From the NCBI GenBank assembly GCA_024276995.1, contig JAJRWB010000036.1, forward strand, positions 1-31,530: DNA of 31,530 bases, given 5' to 3'. The notes under the pieces were generated by a model. It made no database searches and was not told where the DNA came from. It saw nothing but the letters and a program-made list of their open reading frames with translations. This document shows positions 16,792 through 23,983 of the stretch, one piece after another. Position numbers and translations under genes: made by a program. Numbering within the stretch: the first letter of the stretch is position 1; each line of letters opens with the position of its first letter. Source of the DNA: Candidatus Eiseniibacteriota bacterium (GTDB lineage Bacteria; Orphanbacterota; Orphanbacteria; Orphanbacterales; Orphanbacteraceae).

Positions 16792-17978
16792 CGCTTCTCC
16801 CCTTCGGCGATCCGCACGATCCGGAGCGCCCGCTTCACCACCGGCGGGTCGATCATCTTGCTTCCCAAGCTGACCACGCCGCTCCCACGCTTCTTCGCCT
16901 CCTCGAAGGCGGCGACGATCCGTTTCGCCTTTTCCACTTCCTCGGTGGTGGGCGCGAACGCCTCATGCACCACACGCACCTGGCGGGGATGGATGCACCC
17001 CATCCCCTCGAACCCGAGACTCTTCGACTCGAGAGCGACGGCGCGCAGGCGGTCGAGGTCGCCCACGTCGGAAAAGACGCTGTCGATCGGTGCGACACCG
17101 GCGGCGCGCGCCGCATTCACCACGGCGCCGCGCGCCCAGAGGCTCTCCTTCCCCTCCGCCGTGCGCGCCGCTCCGAGATCGGCGGTGTAATCCTCGAGCC
17201 CGATGGTGAGCGCCGCCACGCGCTTCGACGCCGAGGCGATATCGTACGCCTTCTCGACGCCGAGGGCGCTCTCGACGATCGGCATGAGATACGTAGCGAT
17301 CCCGTCGCCCTCCATGCCGGCGAGAAGGGAGGTGATCCGCTCGTCGACGTCGCGCACCGACACGGCCGACTCGCACTTCGGGATGAGCACCACGTCGACG
17401 CCGTGAGGGATCACCTCGTCGAGATCGTCCAACCCCATGGGAAGCGGGTTGATTCGAACCATCCGTTCGGCGCCGTGGAAATCGACCTGACGGAGGGCGT
17501 TTCGCACGACGATGCGCGCCGCATCCTTTTCATCGGCCGCCACGGAATCCTCGAGATCGAGAATGATCCCGTCGGGCCCGTGAAGACCGGCGTTGAGGAA
17601 GAACTTCGGCTCGTTTCCCGGCAGGTAGAGGCGCGAGCGGCGGAGCCTGCGGCGCCTCGTCTTCGCCCGGACGACATCGATCGGCTCGGGGAGCGCCCGC
17701 TTCGTGCAACCGGGCAGCGCCCGACGCACCGCCGCTTCGATCCGCGCGGCGAGGACGAAGGGGACCGCCCCCGAATCGTCGATTTCAAGCGAGCCGTGGG
17801 TGACGCCGAGCATGGCGAGCACCCGAGCGGCCTCCTCCCGGATCGAAGCGCCGTACATCGACGCCACCCGGCTTTCGAGAGCGATGTCGATCCCGCCGGA
17901 GGCACGGGAAGCGAACCGCACGCGGCAATCGGAGCGGACCGAGGGTCCCGCGCGCCCCGCTTCCGCGCTCTTTTTCAT
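16788..17978 (-). CDS. citE: Citrate lyase gamma-beta fusion (CitD-CitE)
   Basis: 396 residues from the ATG at 17978 (GGAGG at 17986-17990, spacing 7). Residues about 10-95 align without gaps to the CitD carrier protein: AG...SD...R at 10-21, SRVASMYGASI (36-46), LGV, and IDDSGAVPFVLAARIEAA (66-83). Residues about 113-390 are CitE, an HpcH/HpaI-type aldolase: RSRLYLPGNEPKFF (115-127), the metal-binding DLEDSV (141-146), MVRINPLPMG and GMGCIHPRQV. CitD and CitE are normally separate genes; here the carrier is the N-terminal domain of the lyase subunit. In the ungapped alignment with Klebsiella CitD as I recall it, the serine that carries phosphoribosyl-dephospho-CoA corresponds to Arg15, with Ser16 next to it. 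Attachment may have shifted, or the enzyme may act without it. It is the first gene of the operon. Confidence 0.88.
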   Translation of the reverse strand: MKKSAEAGRAGPSVRSDCRVRFASRASGGIDIALESRVASMYGASIREEAARVLAMLGVTHGSLEIDDSGAVPFVLAARIEAAVRRALPGCTKRALPEPIDVVRAKTRRRRLRRSRLYLPGNEPKFFLNAGLHGPDGIILDLEDSVAADEKDAARIVVRNALRQVDFHGAERMVRINPLPMGLDDLDEVIPHGVDVVLIPKCESAVSVRDVDERITSLLAGMEGDGIATYLMPIVESALGVEKAYDIASASKRVAALTIGLEDYTADLGAARTAEGKESLWARGAVVNAARAAGVAPIDSVFSDVGDLDRLRAVALESKSLGFEGMGCIHPRQVRVVHEAFAPTTEEVEKAKRIVAAFEEAKKRGSGVVSLGSKMIDPPVVKRALRIVRIAEGEKR

Positions 17979-18061
17979 CCGAAACCCTCCTCGCGCCGCG
18001 GGCACGATACGAACAGACCGGTACACGCACGGCCGCTCCGGCGGCGGCCCGTTCACGCTAC

Positions 18062-18090
18062 AGATTAGACGCTTCCCGCGGACCAGGCAA
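18062..18090 (-). promoter_or_regulatory. Promoter candidate for the citDE-glycan operon
   Basis: On the minus strand TTGCCT (18090-18085, 4/6) and TAATCT (18067-18062, 3/6) are 17 bases apart. Transcription would start near 18055, with a leader of about 77 bases. The leader holds a 6-bp stem, GGCCGC (18031-18036) with GCGGCC (18044-18049). It is the only promoter-like site I see before the seven-gene block. Confidence 0.4.
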
Positions 18091-18165
18091 GAAGATGCGG
18101 CGCCGGCGCGGCGGCGTTTCACCGATACGTTTCGCTCACTCGTCCGTCACGCGGAGCACCCCCGC

Positions 18166-19143
18166 TCAGCGGATCGTGCTTTCGCGAAGACGGATCAACC
18201 CCTCGTTCGCCTCTTCGAGGGGGAAGACTTCCACTTCGGTGCGGATCGGGATCTCTTCCGCCAAGGCGAGGAGTTCGGCGGCGTCGCGTCGTGTGCTCGC
18301 GGTGACGCTCCGGAGCACACGCTCTCCGTAGAGGTATCTGCCGTAGTCGATTTCCGGGATCGGCGACATCGAGATCGAGGCGACCGTCGCGCTCCCCCCC
18401 TTCCGGAGCGCGCGGAGCATGTCGATCACGAGCCCGCCGGCGGGCGCGAAGAGGATCGCCCTGTCGAGGAGCGCCGGGGCGGTGTCGGAAGCGGCGCCGG
18501 TCCACGTCGCGCCGAGTTCGCGGGCGAGACGCCTGTGCGCCTCCCCCCGGGTGAAGACGTACACCTCGGCGCCGGAGTGGATCGCCACCTGGATCGCCAC
18601 GTGCGCCGAGGCGCCGAATCCGTAGAGACCGAGTCGCTCCCCCTTCGCCATACCGCTGAGCCGGAGCGCCCTGTAGCCGATGATCCCCGCGCACAGAAGG
18701 GGCGCCGCCTGCTCCGCGTCGAACGATTCGGGCAGCGGGCTGACGAAGTCCGCCGGCGCGGTCATCACCTCCGCGTAACCGCCGTCCACGTGGTATCCGG
18801 TGAACACGGCATTATCGCAAAGATTCTCTTCGCCCCGGGCGCAGAAGGCGCATCCGCCGCACGTGCTGTTGAGCCAGGGCACTCCGACGCGTGCCCCGGG
18901 CGCAATCGTTTCCACACCCTCGCCGACGCTCTCCACGACCCCCACCACCTGGTGCCCCGGAACGAGTGGGAGCCGCGGAAGGGGGAGATCCCCCTCGACG
19001 GTGTGAAGATCGGTATGGCAAAGACCGCACGCCTGCACGCGGATCTTGACCTCTCCCGGTCCCGGCTCCGGTTCCGGAAGATCGACGAGAGCGAGCGGCC
19101 TGTCGTAGATCGGCCGCGGCTTGGCGAGCTGCATCGCCTTCAT
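18166..19143 (-). CDS. Zinc-dependent alcohol dehydrogenase family protein
   Basis: 325 residues, medium-chain dehydrogenase/reductase superfamily, at the short end of the usual range. The catalytic zinc ligands are C42 (ACGLCHTDLH) and H64 (PGHQVVGVVE). The structural zinc is held by C95, C98, C101 and C109 (CGGCAFCARGEENLC). The nucleotide-binding turn is GLYGFGASAHVAIQVA, in which the usual GxGxxG has become GFGASA, a form known from a bacterial subgroup of zinc-binding alcohol dehydrogenases. It should oxidise alcohols or reduce aldehydes with NAD(P); the substrate is unknown. The ATG has AGAGG four bases upstream. It follows the parvulin gene by 35 bases and is probably co-transcribed with it. 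Confidence 0.92.
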   Translation of the reverse strand: MKAMQLAKPRPIYDRPLALVDLPEPEPGPGEVKIRVQACGLCHTDLHTVEGDLPLPRLPLVPGHQVVGVVESVGEGVETIAPGARVGVPWLNSTCGGCAFCARGEENLCDNAVFTGYHVDGGYAEVMTAPADFVSPLPESFDAEQAAPLLCAGIIGYRALRLSGMAKGERLGLYGFGASAHVAIQVAIHSGAEVYVFTRGEAHRRLARELGATWTGAASDTAPALLDRAILFAPAGGLVIDMLRALRKGGSATVASISMSPIPEIDYGRYLYGERVLRSVTASTRRDAAELLALAEEIPIRTEVEVFPLEEANEGLIRLRESTIR

Positions 19144-19178
19144 CCGGCCTCTTCCTCCCGCGGCGTCTCGGCGCCGCG

Positions 19179-20189
19179 TCAGCGCCGGGCGATCTGCACG
19201 TCCGACTTCTCGCGAAGAGAGTCGATATATGCGTCCACCGCTTCCTGGCGATACTCCGCTTCGAGATTCTCGGCGATCTTGTCGCGCACTTCATCGAATG
19301 AAACCATGCGCGGATCGGCGTGCTCGACCAGCTTGATCACATGGTATCCGAACTGCGTCTCCACCACGTCGCTGATCTCCCCCTCTTTCAGGGAAAACGC
19401 GGCATCAGCGAACGGCTTGACCATGCGGTCCCTCGGGAACCATCCGAGATCGCCGCCTCTCGGCGCGCTCGGTCCCTGGGAATTCGCTCTCGCGAGTTCG
19501 GCGAAATCCTCTCCGGCGAGGCACCGTTTGCGGAGTTCTTCCGCCTTGGCGCGGGCGGCGTCCTTCTCTTCCTGTGAAGCGTCGGGCGCGACGGTGATCA
19601 GGATATGGCTCGCGCGGATTTTCTCGGGCATATCGAACTGCGACTTGTTCTCCTCGTAGAAAGCACGGCACTCCTCGTCGGTCGCCTTTCGCGTCTCTCC
19701 GACGTTGTTTTGCAGAAGGGTTTCGATCTGCATCGCCATGCCGATTTCACTCCGAAGTTTCTCCTCGGTCATTCCCATCACCTGGAGCTGCTGCCTGTAG
19801 GCGTCCTCCGAAGGGAACTGCTGCTTGTAGGAAGCGAATCTTTCATCGAGATCGGCCGGGGTGATGGCGATCTGGGCCTCCCGGACGGCGTCGTAGAGCA
19901 CGAGCTTCGCCACGAGATTATCGACCGCCTGGTCCTCGACCTTCGATTTCTGTTCCGCCGGATCTCCCGGCGGGAGACTTCCGCCGAACCGGCGCATGAG
20001 GCGCGACACTTCATTTTGCAAATCGCTCGAGGTGATGACGGTGCCGTTCACGGTGGCGATGGTAACGCCTTCCCCCGCCTGTGAACCGCCGGCCGCCGCG
20101 CTCTTTCCGGCATCGTTCCCCTTGCCGCAGCCGGCGAGGATCAGAACGATCAGCCCTCCCGCCAGAGCGACCCTCTTTCCGAATCTCAT
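19179..20189 (-). CDS. Parvulin-type peptidyl-prolyl isomerase lipoprotein (SurA/PrsA-like)
   Basis: 336 residues from the ATG at 20189, with GGAGG and AGGA upstream. The signal peptide ends in the lipobox LAGC (Cys21). A SurA-like N-terminal chaperone region (about 40-185) contains TIATVNGTVITSSDLQNEVS. The parvulin domain (about 190-300) has RASHILITVAPDAS, GGDLGWFPRDRM and FGYHVIKLVEH, the standard PPIC signature. It should assist folding of exported or outer-membrane proteins from the membrane surface, which fits the several beta-barrels and secreted proteins in this window. A region of 172 bases separates it from the CDF gene upstream. Confidence 0.94.
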   Translation of the reverse strand: MRFGKRVALAGGLIVLILAGCGKGNDAGKSAAAGGSQAGEGVTIATVNGTVITSSDLQNEVSRLMRRFGGSLPPGDPAEQKSKVEDQAVDNLVAKLVLYDAVREAQIAITPADLDERFASYKQQFPSEDAYRQQLQVMGMTEEKLRSEIGMAMQIETLLQNNVGETRKATDEECRAFYEENKSQFDMPEKIRASHILITVAPDASQEEKDAARAKAEELRKRCLAGEDFAELARANSQGPSAPRGGDLGWFPRDRMVKPFADAAFSLKEGEISDVVETQFGYHVIKLVEHADPRMVSFDEVRDKIAENLEAEYRQEAVDAYIDSLREKSDVQIARR

Positions 20190-20286
20190 CGTAGTCCTAC
20201 CTCCAGAAGAAACGGGCGGCACCCCGGCGCGCGCCTCGCCCGCGAATCGAAACGGCCCTGCCGGGCGCCTTCCAATCATGAAGAAT

Positions 20287-20315
20287 ATCATAATGGAGGG
20301 GGTTACGTCATTTAA
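20287..20315 (-). promoter_or_regulatory. Weak promoter candidate for the parvulin-alcohol dehydrogenase pair
   Basis: On the minus strand TATGAT (20292-20287, 5/6) is preceded at 17 bases by TTAAAT (20315-20310, 3/6). It is the only AT-rich patch in the 20190-20361 gap. Confidence 0.27.
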
Positions 20316-20361
20316 GATCGCCGCTCGGCCGACGATCGTCACCCATGGAGCCTTGCCGATC

Positions 20362-21282
20362 TCACGATCCCGTCCCCGTCCCGCCGCTTCGGGCTTCGGG
20401 ATCGACATGGACGATGATGTTGCTCGCCACGGGGAGGTTCTCGCGGATCCGGCCTTCCACGACATGGGCCACGTGATCCGCCTCCACGACGGTGTATGTC
20501 CGGGGCACCTCGACGTGCAGGTCGATATAAAGCTCACGCCCCACGTAACGCGAGCGCACCCGGTGCCACGTGCGGATCGTCTCCACCGAATCGACCGCGC
20601 GGCCGATAATCGCGACGATTTCCGGGCCGGCGGAGCGCTCCACAAGCTCGGAGAGGGAATCCCACATGAAACGGAAACCCGCCGCGAGGATCAAGAGGCC
20701 CACCGCGATCCCGGCGAACATGTCACCGCGCCCCATGCCGAGAAGGGTGGCGCCCACACCGACGATCACCGCCAGCGAAGAGAGTGCGTCGCTCCTGTGA
20801 TGCCAGGCGTTCGCCATGAGCGTCCGGCTTCCCGTGGCGGTGGCGACCCTCTTCGTGACATGGAAGAGTATCTCCTTGGCGAGAAGGGACAAAGCGGCCA
20901 CGTTGAGCGCCATCAGCCCGGGAAAACGCGACTCCCCGTGCGCAAGGGAGGTGATCGACCCCCGGATCACCTCGAAACCGGCCACGCAGAAGACGACCGA
21001 GATCACGAGGGCGCCCACCGTTTCCAACTTGCCGTGGCCCCAGGGGTGATCCTCGTCGGGAGGACGGGCGCCGATCCGTGTCGACACGATCACCACCATG
21101 TCGGTGATCAGGTCGAAGAAGGAGTGGACGCCGTCGGCGATCAGTCCGATCGATCCGACGGCCGCGCCGACACCGACTTTCACCGCCGTGAGTGCGAGGT
21201 TCACAAACGAGCCGATCCAGGTGATCCTCTGGATCGAGCCGAGCCCTCGATCGACATGTTCGGCGTCCGACGTACCGCTCAT
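20362..21282 (-). CDS. Cation diffusion facilitator (zinc-type) transporter
   Basis: 306 residues with the CDF architecture: six membrane helices (about 20-205), then a cytoplasmic ferredoxin-like domain (about 210-300). The transport-site residues lie in ADGVHSFFDLITD (H53, D57) and AWHHRSDALSS (H161, D165). This HD-HD set is typical of zinc-selective CDFs, whereas FieF/YiiP has DD-HD. HPWGHGKLETVG is the conserved loop. It exchanges Zn2+ (possibly Mn2+ or Fe2+) for protons, exporting metal from the cytoplasm to the periplasm. The ATG overlaps the stop of the sulfatase-fold gene as ATGA, so the two are translationally coupled, which suggests that transported metal and metalloenzyme are linked. 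Confidence 0.93.
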   Translation of the reverse strand: MSGTSDAEHVDRGLGSIQRITWIGSFVNLALTAVKVGVGAAVGSIGLIADGVHSFFDLITDMVVIVSTRIGARPPDEDHPWGHGKLETVGALVISVVFCVAGFEVIRGSITSLAHGESRFPGLMALNVAALSLLAKEILFHVTKRVATATGSRTLMANAWHHRSDALSSLAVIVGVGATLLGMGRGDMFAGIAVGLLILAAGFRFMWDSLSELVERSAGPEIVAIIGRAVDSVETIRTWHRVRSRYVGRELYIDLHVEVPRTYTVVEADHVAHVVEGRIRENLPVASNIIVHVDPEARSGGTGTGS

Positions 21283-22688
21283 TTGATGTATCCCAGCGCC
21301 TCGAGCCTTTTTCGCTCTTCATCCGTGAGTTTCGCGCGCTCCCGCGCGTTCGCCGCCCCGGCACTTTTCGTCCGGTCGAGCCATGCGGCGAGATGCTCCG
21401 CCAGAGTATCGCGCACGGCGGAAAGCCGCCCGGCGAGATCTTCGCTCTCCGACCGGTCGTCCGCCACCGAGAATAGACGTTCTCCCTCCCCGTTGGGAAG
21501 CTCGATATACTTGAAGTCCTTATTTCGAACCGCGCGCCACCGATCGACCCGCCGCGCCACGATGCGCCCGTCCACCATCGCAACGAGCGGGAGGGCGAGA
21601 TCGAAGTAGATCTCCCTGCAGGCGCGATCCTGCCGCGCGGGAAGAATCGACTCTCCTTCCCACGCCGTTCCCTCCGAACCGAGGATTCCCTCGACGATCG
21701 TGGGTGCGATGTCGACGAGGCTGACAAGAGTGTTGTCCACCGTACCGCCGCCCTGTCCATGGGCCATCTTGATCCAAAGAGGCACATGGACCGACTCGAC
21801 GAAGAGATTCTTCTTGTGGCCCTTGTCTCCGTGATCGAAAAACTCTTCCCCGTGATCCGCCGTGATGATGATCACCGTGTTTTCCCACAGGTTCCGCTTG
21901 CGCATCTCGTCGAAGAGCCGTCCGAGCAGATCGTCGGTGCACCGGATCTCGCCGTCGTACTGGGAGATCACGTACTTCAGGCGGCTTTCGCTCATGCCGT
22001 TCCGTATCCGATCGTTGAATTCGTACCGGGTGATGTCGAACGGCTCGGCGTCCTTTCCAACGAACATCGTGTCGTACGGCGGAGGGGGAATGTAGTCGTA
22101 ATGGATATCCCAGAAGTAGGCGAACAGGAAGAACGGTCTCTCGTGGGACGATTCCAGGAAAGAAACGATCTTTCTTTCCATCGCGCCGTTCGTCACGTCG
22201 CCGTGGCTCTCCAGCTCGCCGGGAGAGGCGGCCGAATCGTCATAGCTCTCGAATCCGCGGTCGAGGCCGTGCGTCCTCCTCAGGAAGGGGCCGCTCACGA
22301 AAGCGGCGGTTTCGTATCCCTTCGGGGCTGCGGGAACTCCGCCGCGAAGAATCTCCGCCACCGTCCGGAATCCCTTTCCGAGCCGGTCGGTCGGTTCGAG
22401 CACCCGATGCTCCGGCGGGTAAAGGCCGGTTAGGATCGACGCGTGGGCGGGGAGCGTCCAGCTCGTCACCGAGTGGGCGTCGGTGAAGCGGATCGATTCG
22501 GATGTGAAACGATCGAGGTTCGGCGTGGTGGGCCGTTCGCAGCCGTACGCCCCCACGTGGTCCGGTCGAAGCGATTCGAGGGTGATCAGTACGATGTTCG
22601 GCGGCCCCTCGCTTCCGGCGCCGCCGCAACCCGGCGCGAAACAGCACGAAAGGAGTGCGCCGCAACAGGTGGTAAGGAAACGCTTCAC
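21279..22688 (-). CDS. Sulfatase-fold (alkaline phosphatase superfamily) lipoprotein with Glu/Thr active site
   Basis: 469 residues from the GTG at 22688, with GGGGAAGG five bases upstream; a GTG at 22751 in the same frame has no such site. The N-terminus KRFLTTCCGALLSCCFAPGC looks like a lipoprotein signal, but the lipobox is atypical. The fold is clear: NIVLITLESLRPDHVGAYG, PTTPNLDRF, ASILTGLYPPEH and ITADHGEEFFDHGDKGH. In sulfatases the nucleophile is Cys or Ser in (C/S)xPxR; here the site reads TLPAH, with T78. The first metal ligand is Glu (E38) instead of Asp. Glu plus Thr is the arrangement of lipoteichoic acid synthase and phosphoethanolamine transferases. A phospho-transferase or phosphodiesterase is therefore more likely than a sulfatase. 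The C-terminus ends RLEALGYIK. Confidence 0.85.
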   Translation of the reverse strand: MKRFLTTCCGALLSCCFAPGCGGAGSEGPPNIVLITLESLRPDHVGAYGCERPTTPNLDRFTSESIRFTDAHSVTSWTLPAHASILTGLYPPEHRVLEPTDRLGKGFRTVAEILRGGVPAAPKGYETAAFVSGPFLRRTHGLDRGFESYDDSAASPGELESHGDVTNGAMERKIVSFLESSHERPFFLFAYFWDIHYDYIPPPPYDTMFVGKDAEPFDITRYEFNDRIRNGMSESRLKYVISQYDGEIRCTDDLLGRLFDEMRKRNLWENTVIIITADHGEEFFDHGDKGHKKNLFVESVHVPLWIKMAHGQGGGTVDNTLVSLVDIAPTIVEGILGSEGTAWEGESILPARQDRACREIYFDLALPLVAMVDGRIVARRVDRWRAVRNKDFKYIELPNGEGERLFSVADDRSESEDLAGRLSAVRDTLAEHLAAWLDRTKSAGAANARERAKLTDEERKRLEALGYIK

Positions 22689-22771
22689 AAATGCCTTCCC
22701 CGCCGCTACTGTTCCCCTGGAGCATGGGCTCCGTGATACGAAAAGGTTCACCTCGAGCAGGAGAAGGCAAG

Positions 22772-23416
22772 ATGGTCCCCTCGCCCACCCGCCGCCCGGC
22801 GGTGATTCCGGTGATTATACTGATTTTCATCGTCGTCCCGACGCTTTCCTTCGCGACGGTGACCGAAGATATGTGGCTCCTCGGATTCGGCCTGAACTGG
22901 GCCGATATCGGCGCGACCGACCGGACGGAGAATGCGAGCACCGGCGACCTGTTTATCGACGACACCGGTATCGGCGGGACGATCACGGCGGGATACGGGT
23001 TCGGCCCGGCCCTTGCGTTCAGCGTGGAAGGGTCGGCGACCGATCACAACACCAGTTCGCCCGATGTGGATTTCTTCTTTTCCAGCCTCGTCGGGGAAAT
23101 GCTTTACATCTTTCGAGACATGGAGACGTGGCGGCCGTATATCCTCGGAGGCATCGGGGTTTTCGCCGCGAGTTCCCGGGAGAATGCGTTCGAATACGAC
23201 GTTACCGGCACCGGGCTTTCCGTGGGCGGCGGATTCTACTACTTCTTCACCGATCATTTCTCCCTCGATGGATGCCTGAGGGGGGACTTCATCAGCTGGG
23301 GCGAGGAGAAGGCGCGGGTGACCCTCGCCAACGGCACGACCCTGGAAGCATCGGCGCCGATCGACGATAGCGGAAGCACCGCGCGAATCAGCGCCGCCGC
23401 GAGTTGGTGGTTCTAG
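22772..23416 (+). CDS. Outer-membrane beta-barrel protein
   Basis: 214 residues from the ATG at 22772, with AGGAGAAGG (22759-22767) upstream. A signal peptide ends PTLSFA. The mature part shows alternating beta strands with Gly and aromatic residues (GIGGTITAGYGFGPALAFSV, YILGGIGVFAAS, LSVGGGFYYFFTDHFSLDG) and ends in the aromatic WWF typical of barrel proteins recognised by BAM. It resembles small 8-strand OmpA/OmpX-like barrels. Function unknown. It diverges from the sulfatase-fold gene across 83 bases containing GGAGC-ATGG-GCTCC (22719-22732). Its end overlaps the end of the Smr gene by 29 bases, tail to tail. Confidence 0.85.
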   Translation: MVPSPTRRPAVIPVIILIFIVVPTLSFATVTEDMWLLGFGLNWADIGATDRTENASTGDLFIDDTGIGGTITAGYGFGPALAFSVEGSATDHNTSSPDVDFFFSSLVGEMLYIFRDMETWRPYILGGIGVFAASSRENAFEYDVTGTGLSVGGGFYYFFTDHFSLDGCLRGDFISWGEEKARVTLANGTTLEASAPIDDSGSTARISAAASWWF

Positions 23417-23813
23417 CCGCCGGGCCGATCAGGGCGATCGTCGCCCCCCATCCCCCGAGTTCCGGCGGCGCGTCACGGAAATCGACGACCCGCCGATCGC
23501 TCTCCAGGGCGTTCCACACCTCTCGTTTCAGCACGCTCCGCCCTTTTCCGTGAATGATCCGCACCCTCTCGAGGTGAAGCTCCACCGCCCGCTCGAGGAA
23601 GGCGTCGATCACCTCGGCGATCTGTTCCGGAAAGAAACCGTGAAGGTCGAGCGTGTCGGTGACCACCACCGCACCGGGGAGATCCTCCTCGCGACAAGCT
23701 CGATCGGGCGCTCCGCCGGGCCGCCCGCCGGGCGATCGTTCCCGAGCGCGCCGCACCTCCCCCCGGCGGCGGAAGGCGGCGAGCCATCCGCGAATCCTCC
23801 TCGCGATTCCCAT
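23388..23813 (-). CDS. Smr-domain protein (MutS2-type C-terminal domain, stand-alone)
   Basis: 141 residues from the ATG at 23813. The frame is open upstream, but the Smr domain is fully contained. Residues 1-45 are basic and Arg-rich. The Smr domain (about 55-130) has TLDLHGFFPEQIAEVIDAFL, VRIIHGKGRSVLKREV and GGWGATIALI, all hallmarks. Smr domains are nucleases acting on branched DNA or on RNA at stalled ribosomes; the DLHG and HGKG motifs needed for this are intact. GGAGGAG lies 12 bases before the start, somewhat far. The last dozen residues overlap the barrel gene antisense. Confidence 0.88.
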   Translation of the reverse strand: MGIARRIRGWLAAFRRRGEVRRARERSPGGRPGGAPDRACREEDLPGAVVVTDTLDLHGFFPEQIAEVIDAFLERAVELHLERVRIIHGKGRSVLKREVWNALESDRRVVDFRDAPPELGGWGATIALIGPAARTTNSRRR

Positions 23814-23901
23814 GGCCGAACGGTTCTCCTCCCGGTTCCGATTCCTTGCACGAATACCATGGATCTCTCGGTCCGATCCAGCGCGATGTCGCCGATTCGG
23901 G

Positions 23902-23938
23902 ATGACGCCGCCGGAATGCGCGCCTATACTGTGCGCAT
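23902..23938 (+). promoter_or_regulatory. Promoter of the fructose-bisphosphate aldolase gene with palindromic operator over the -10
   Basis: ATGACG (23902-23907, 4/6) and TATACT (23925-23930, 5/6) are separated by 17 bases. Perfect 6-bp arms ATGCGC (23916-23921) and GCGCAT (23933-23938) flank the -10, with the centre at 23927. A dimeric repressor bound here would block the -10. A second palindrome, GCCGCCC-G-GGGCGGC (23948-23962), lies in the leader before GGAGG (23969-23973). Confidence 0.5.
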
Positions 23939-23983
23939 ATCGATCCCGCCGCCCGGGGCGGCCAAACGGAGGGGAGATTCGAC

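Noticed and set aside
15586-17190. Long plus-strand open frame of 534 codons antisense to citF/citE
   Set aside because: It is a shadow frame of GC-rich coding sequence; its product is low-complexity (rich in Arg, His, Gly), and the opposite strand encodes clear enzymes.
17440-17465. tRNA T-arm-like GGTTCGAATC on the minus strand
   Set aside because: It is the coding sequence for MVRINP in the CitE part; no acceptor stem, D-arm or anticodon arm surrounds it.
22689-22751. Earlier GTG start (22751) for the sulfatase-fold lipoprotein
   Set aside because: No Shine-Dalgarno, and it would put 21 residues before a good lipoprotein signal; the GTG at 22688 has GGGGAAGG.
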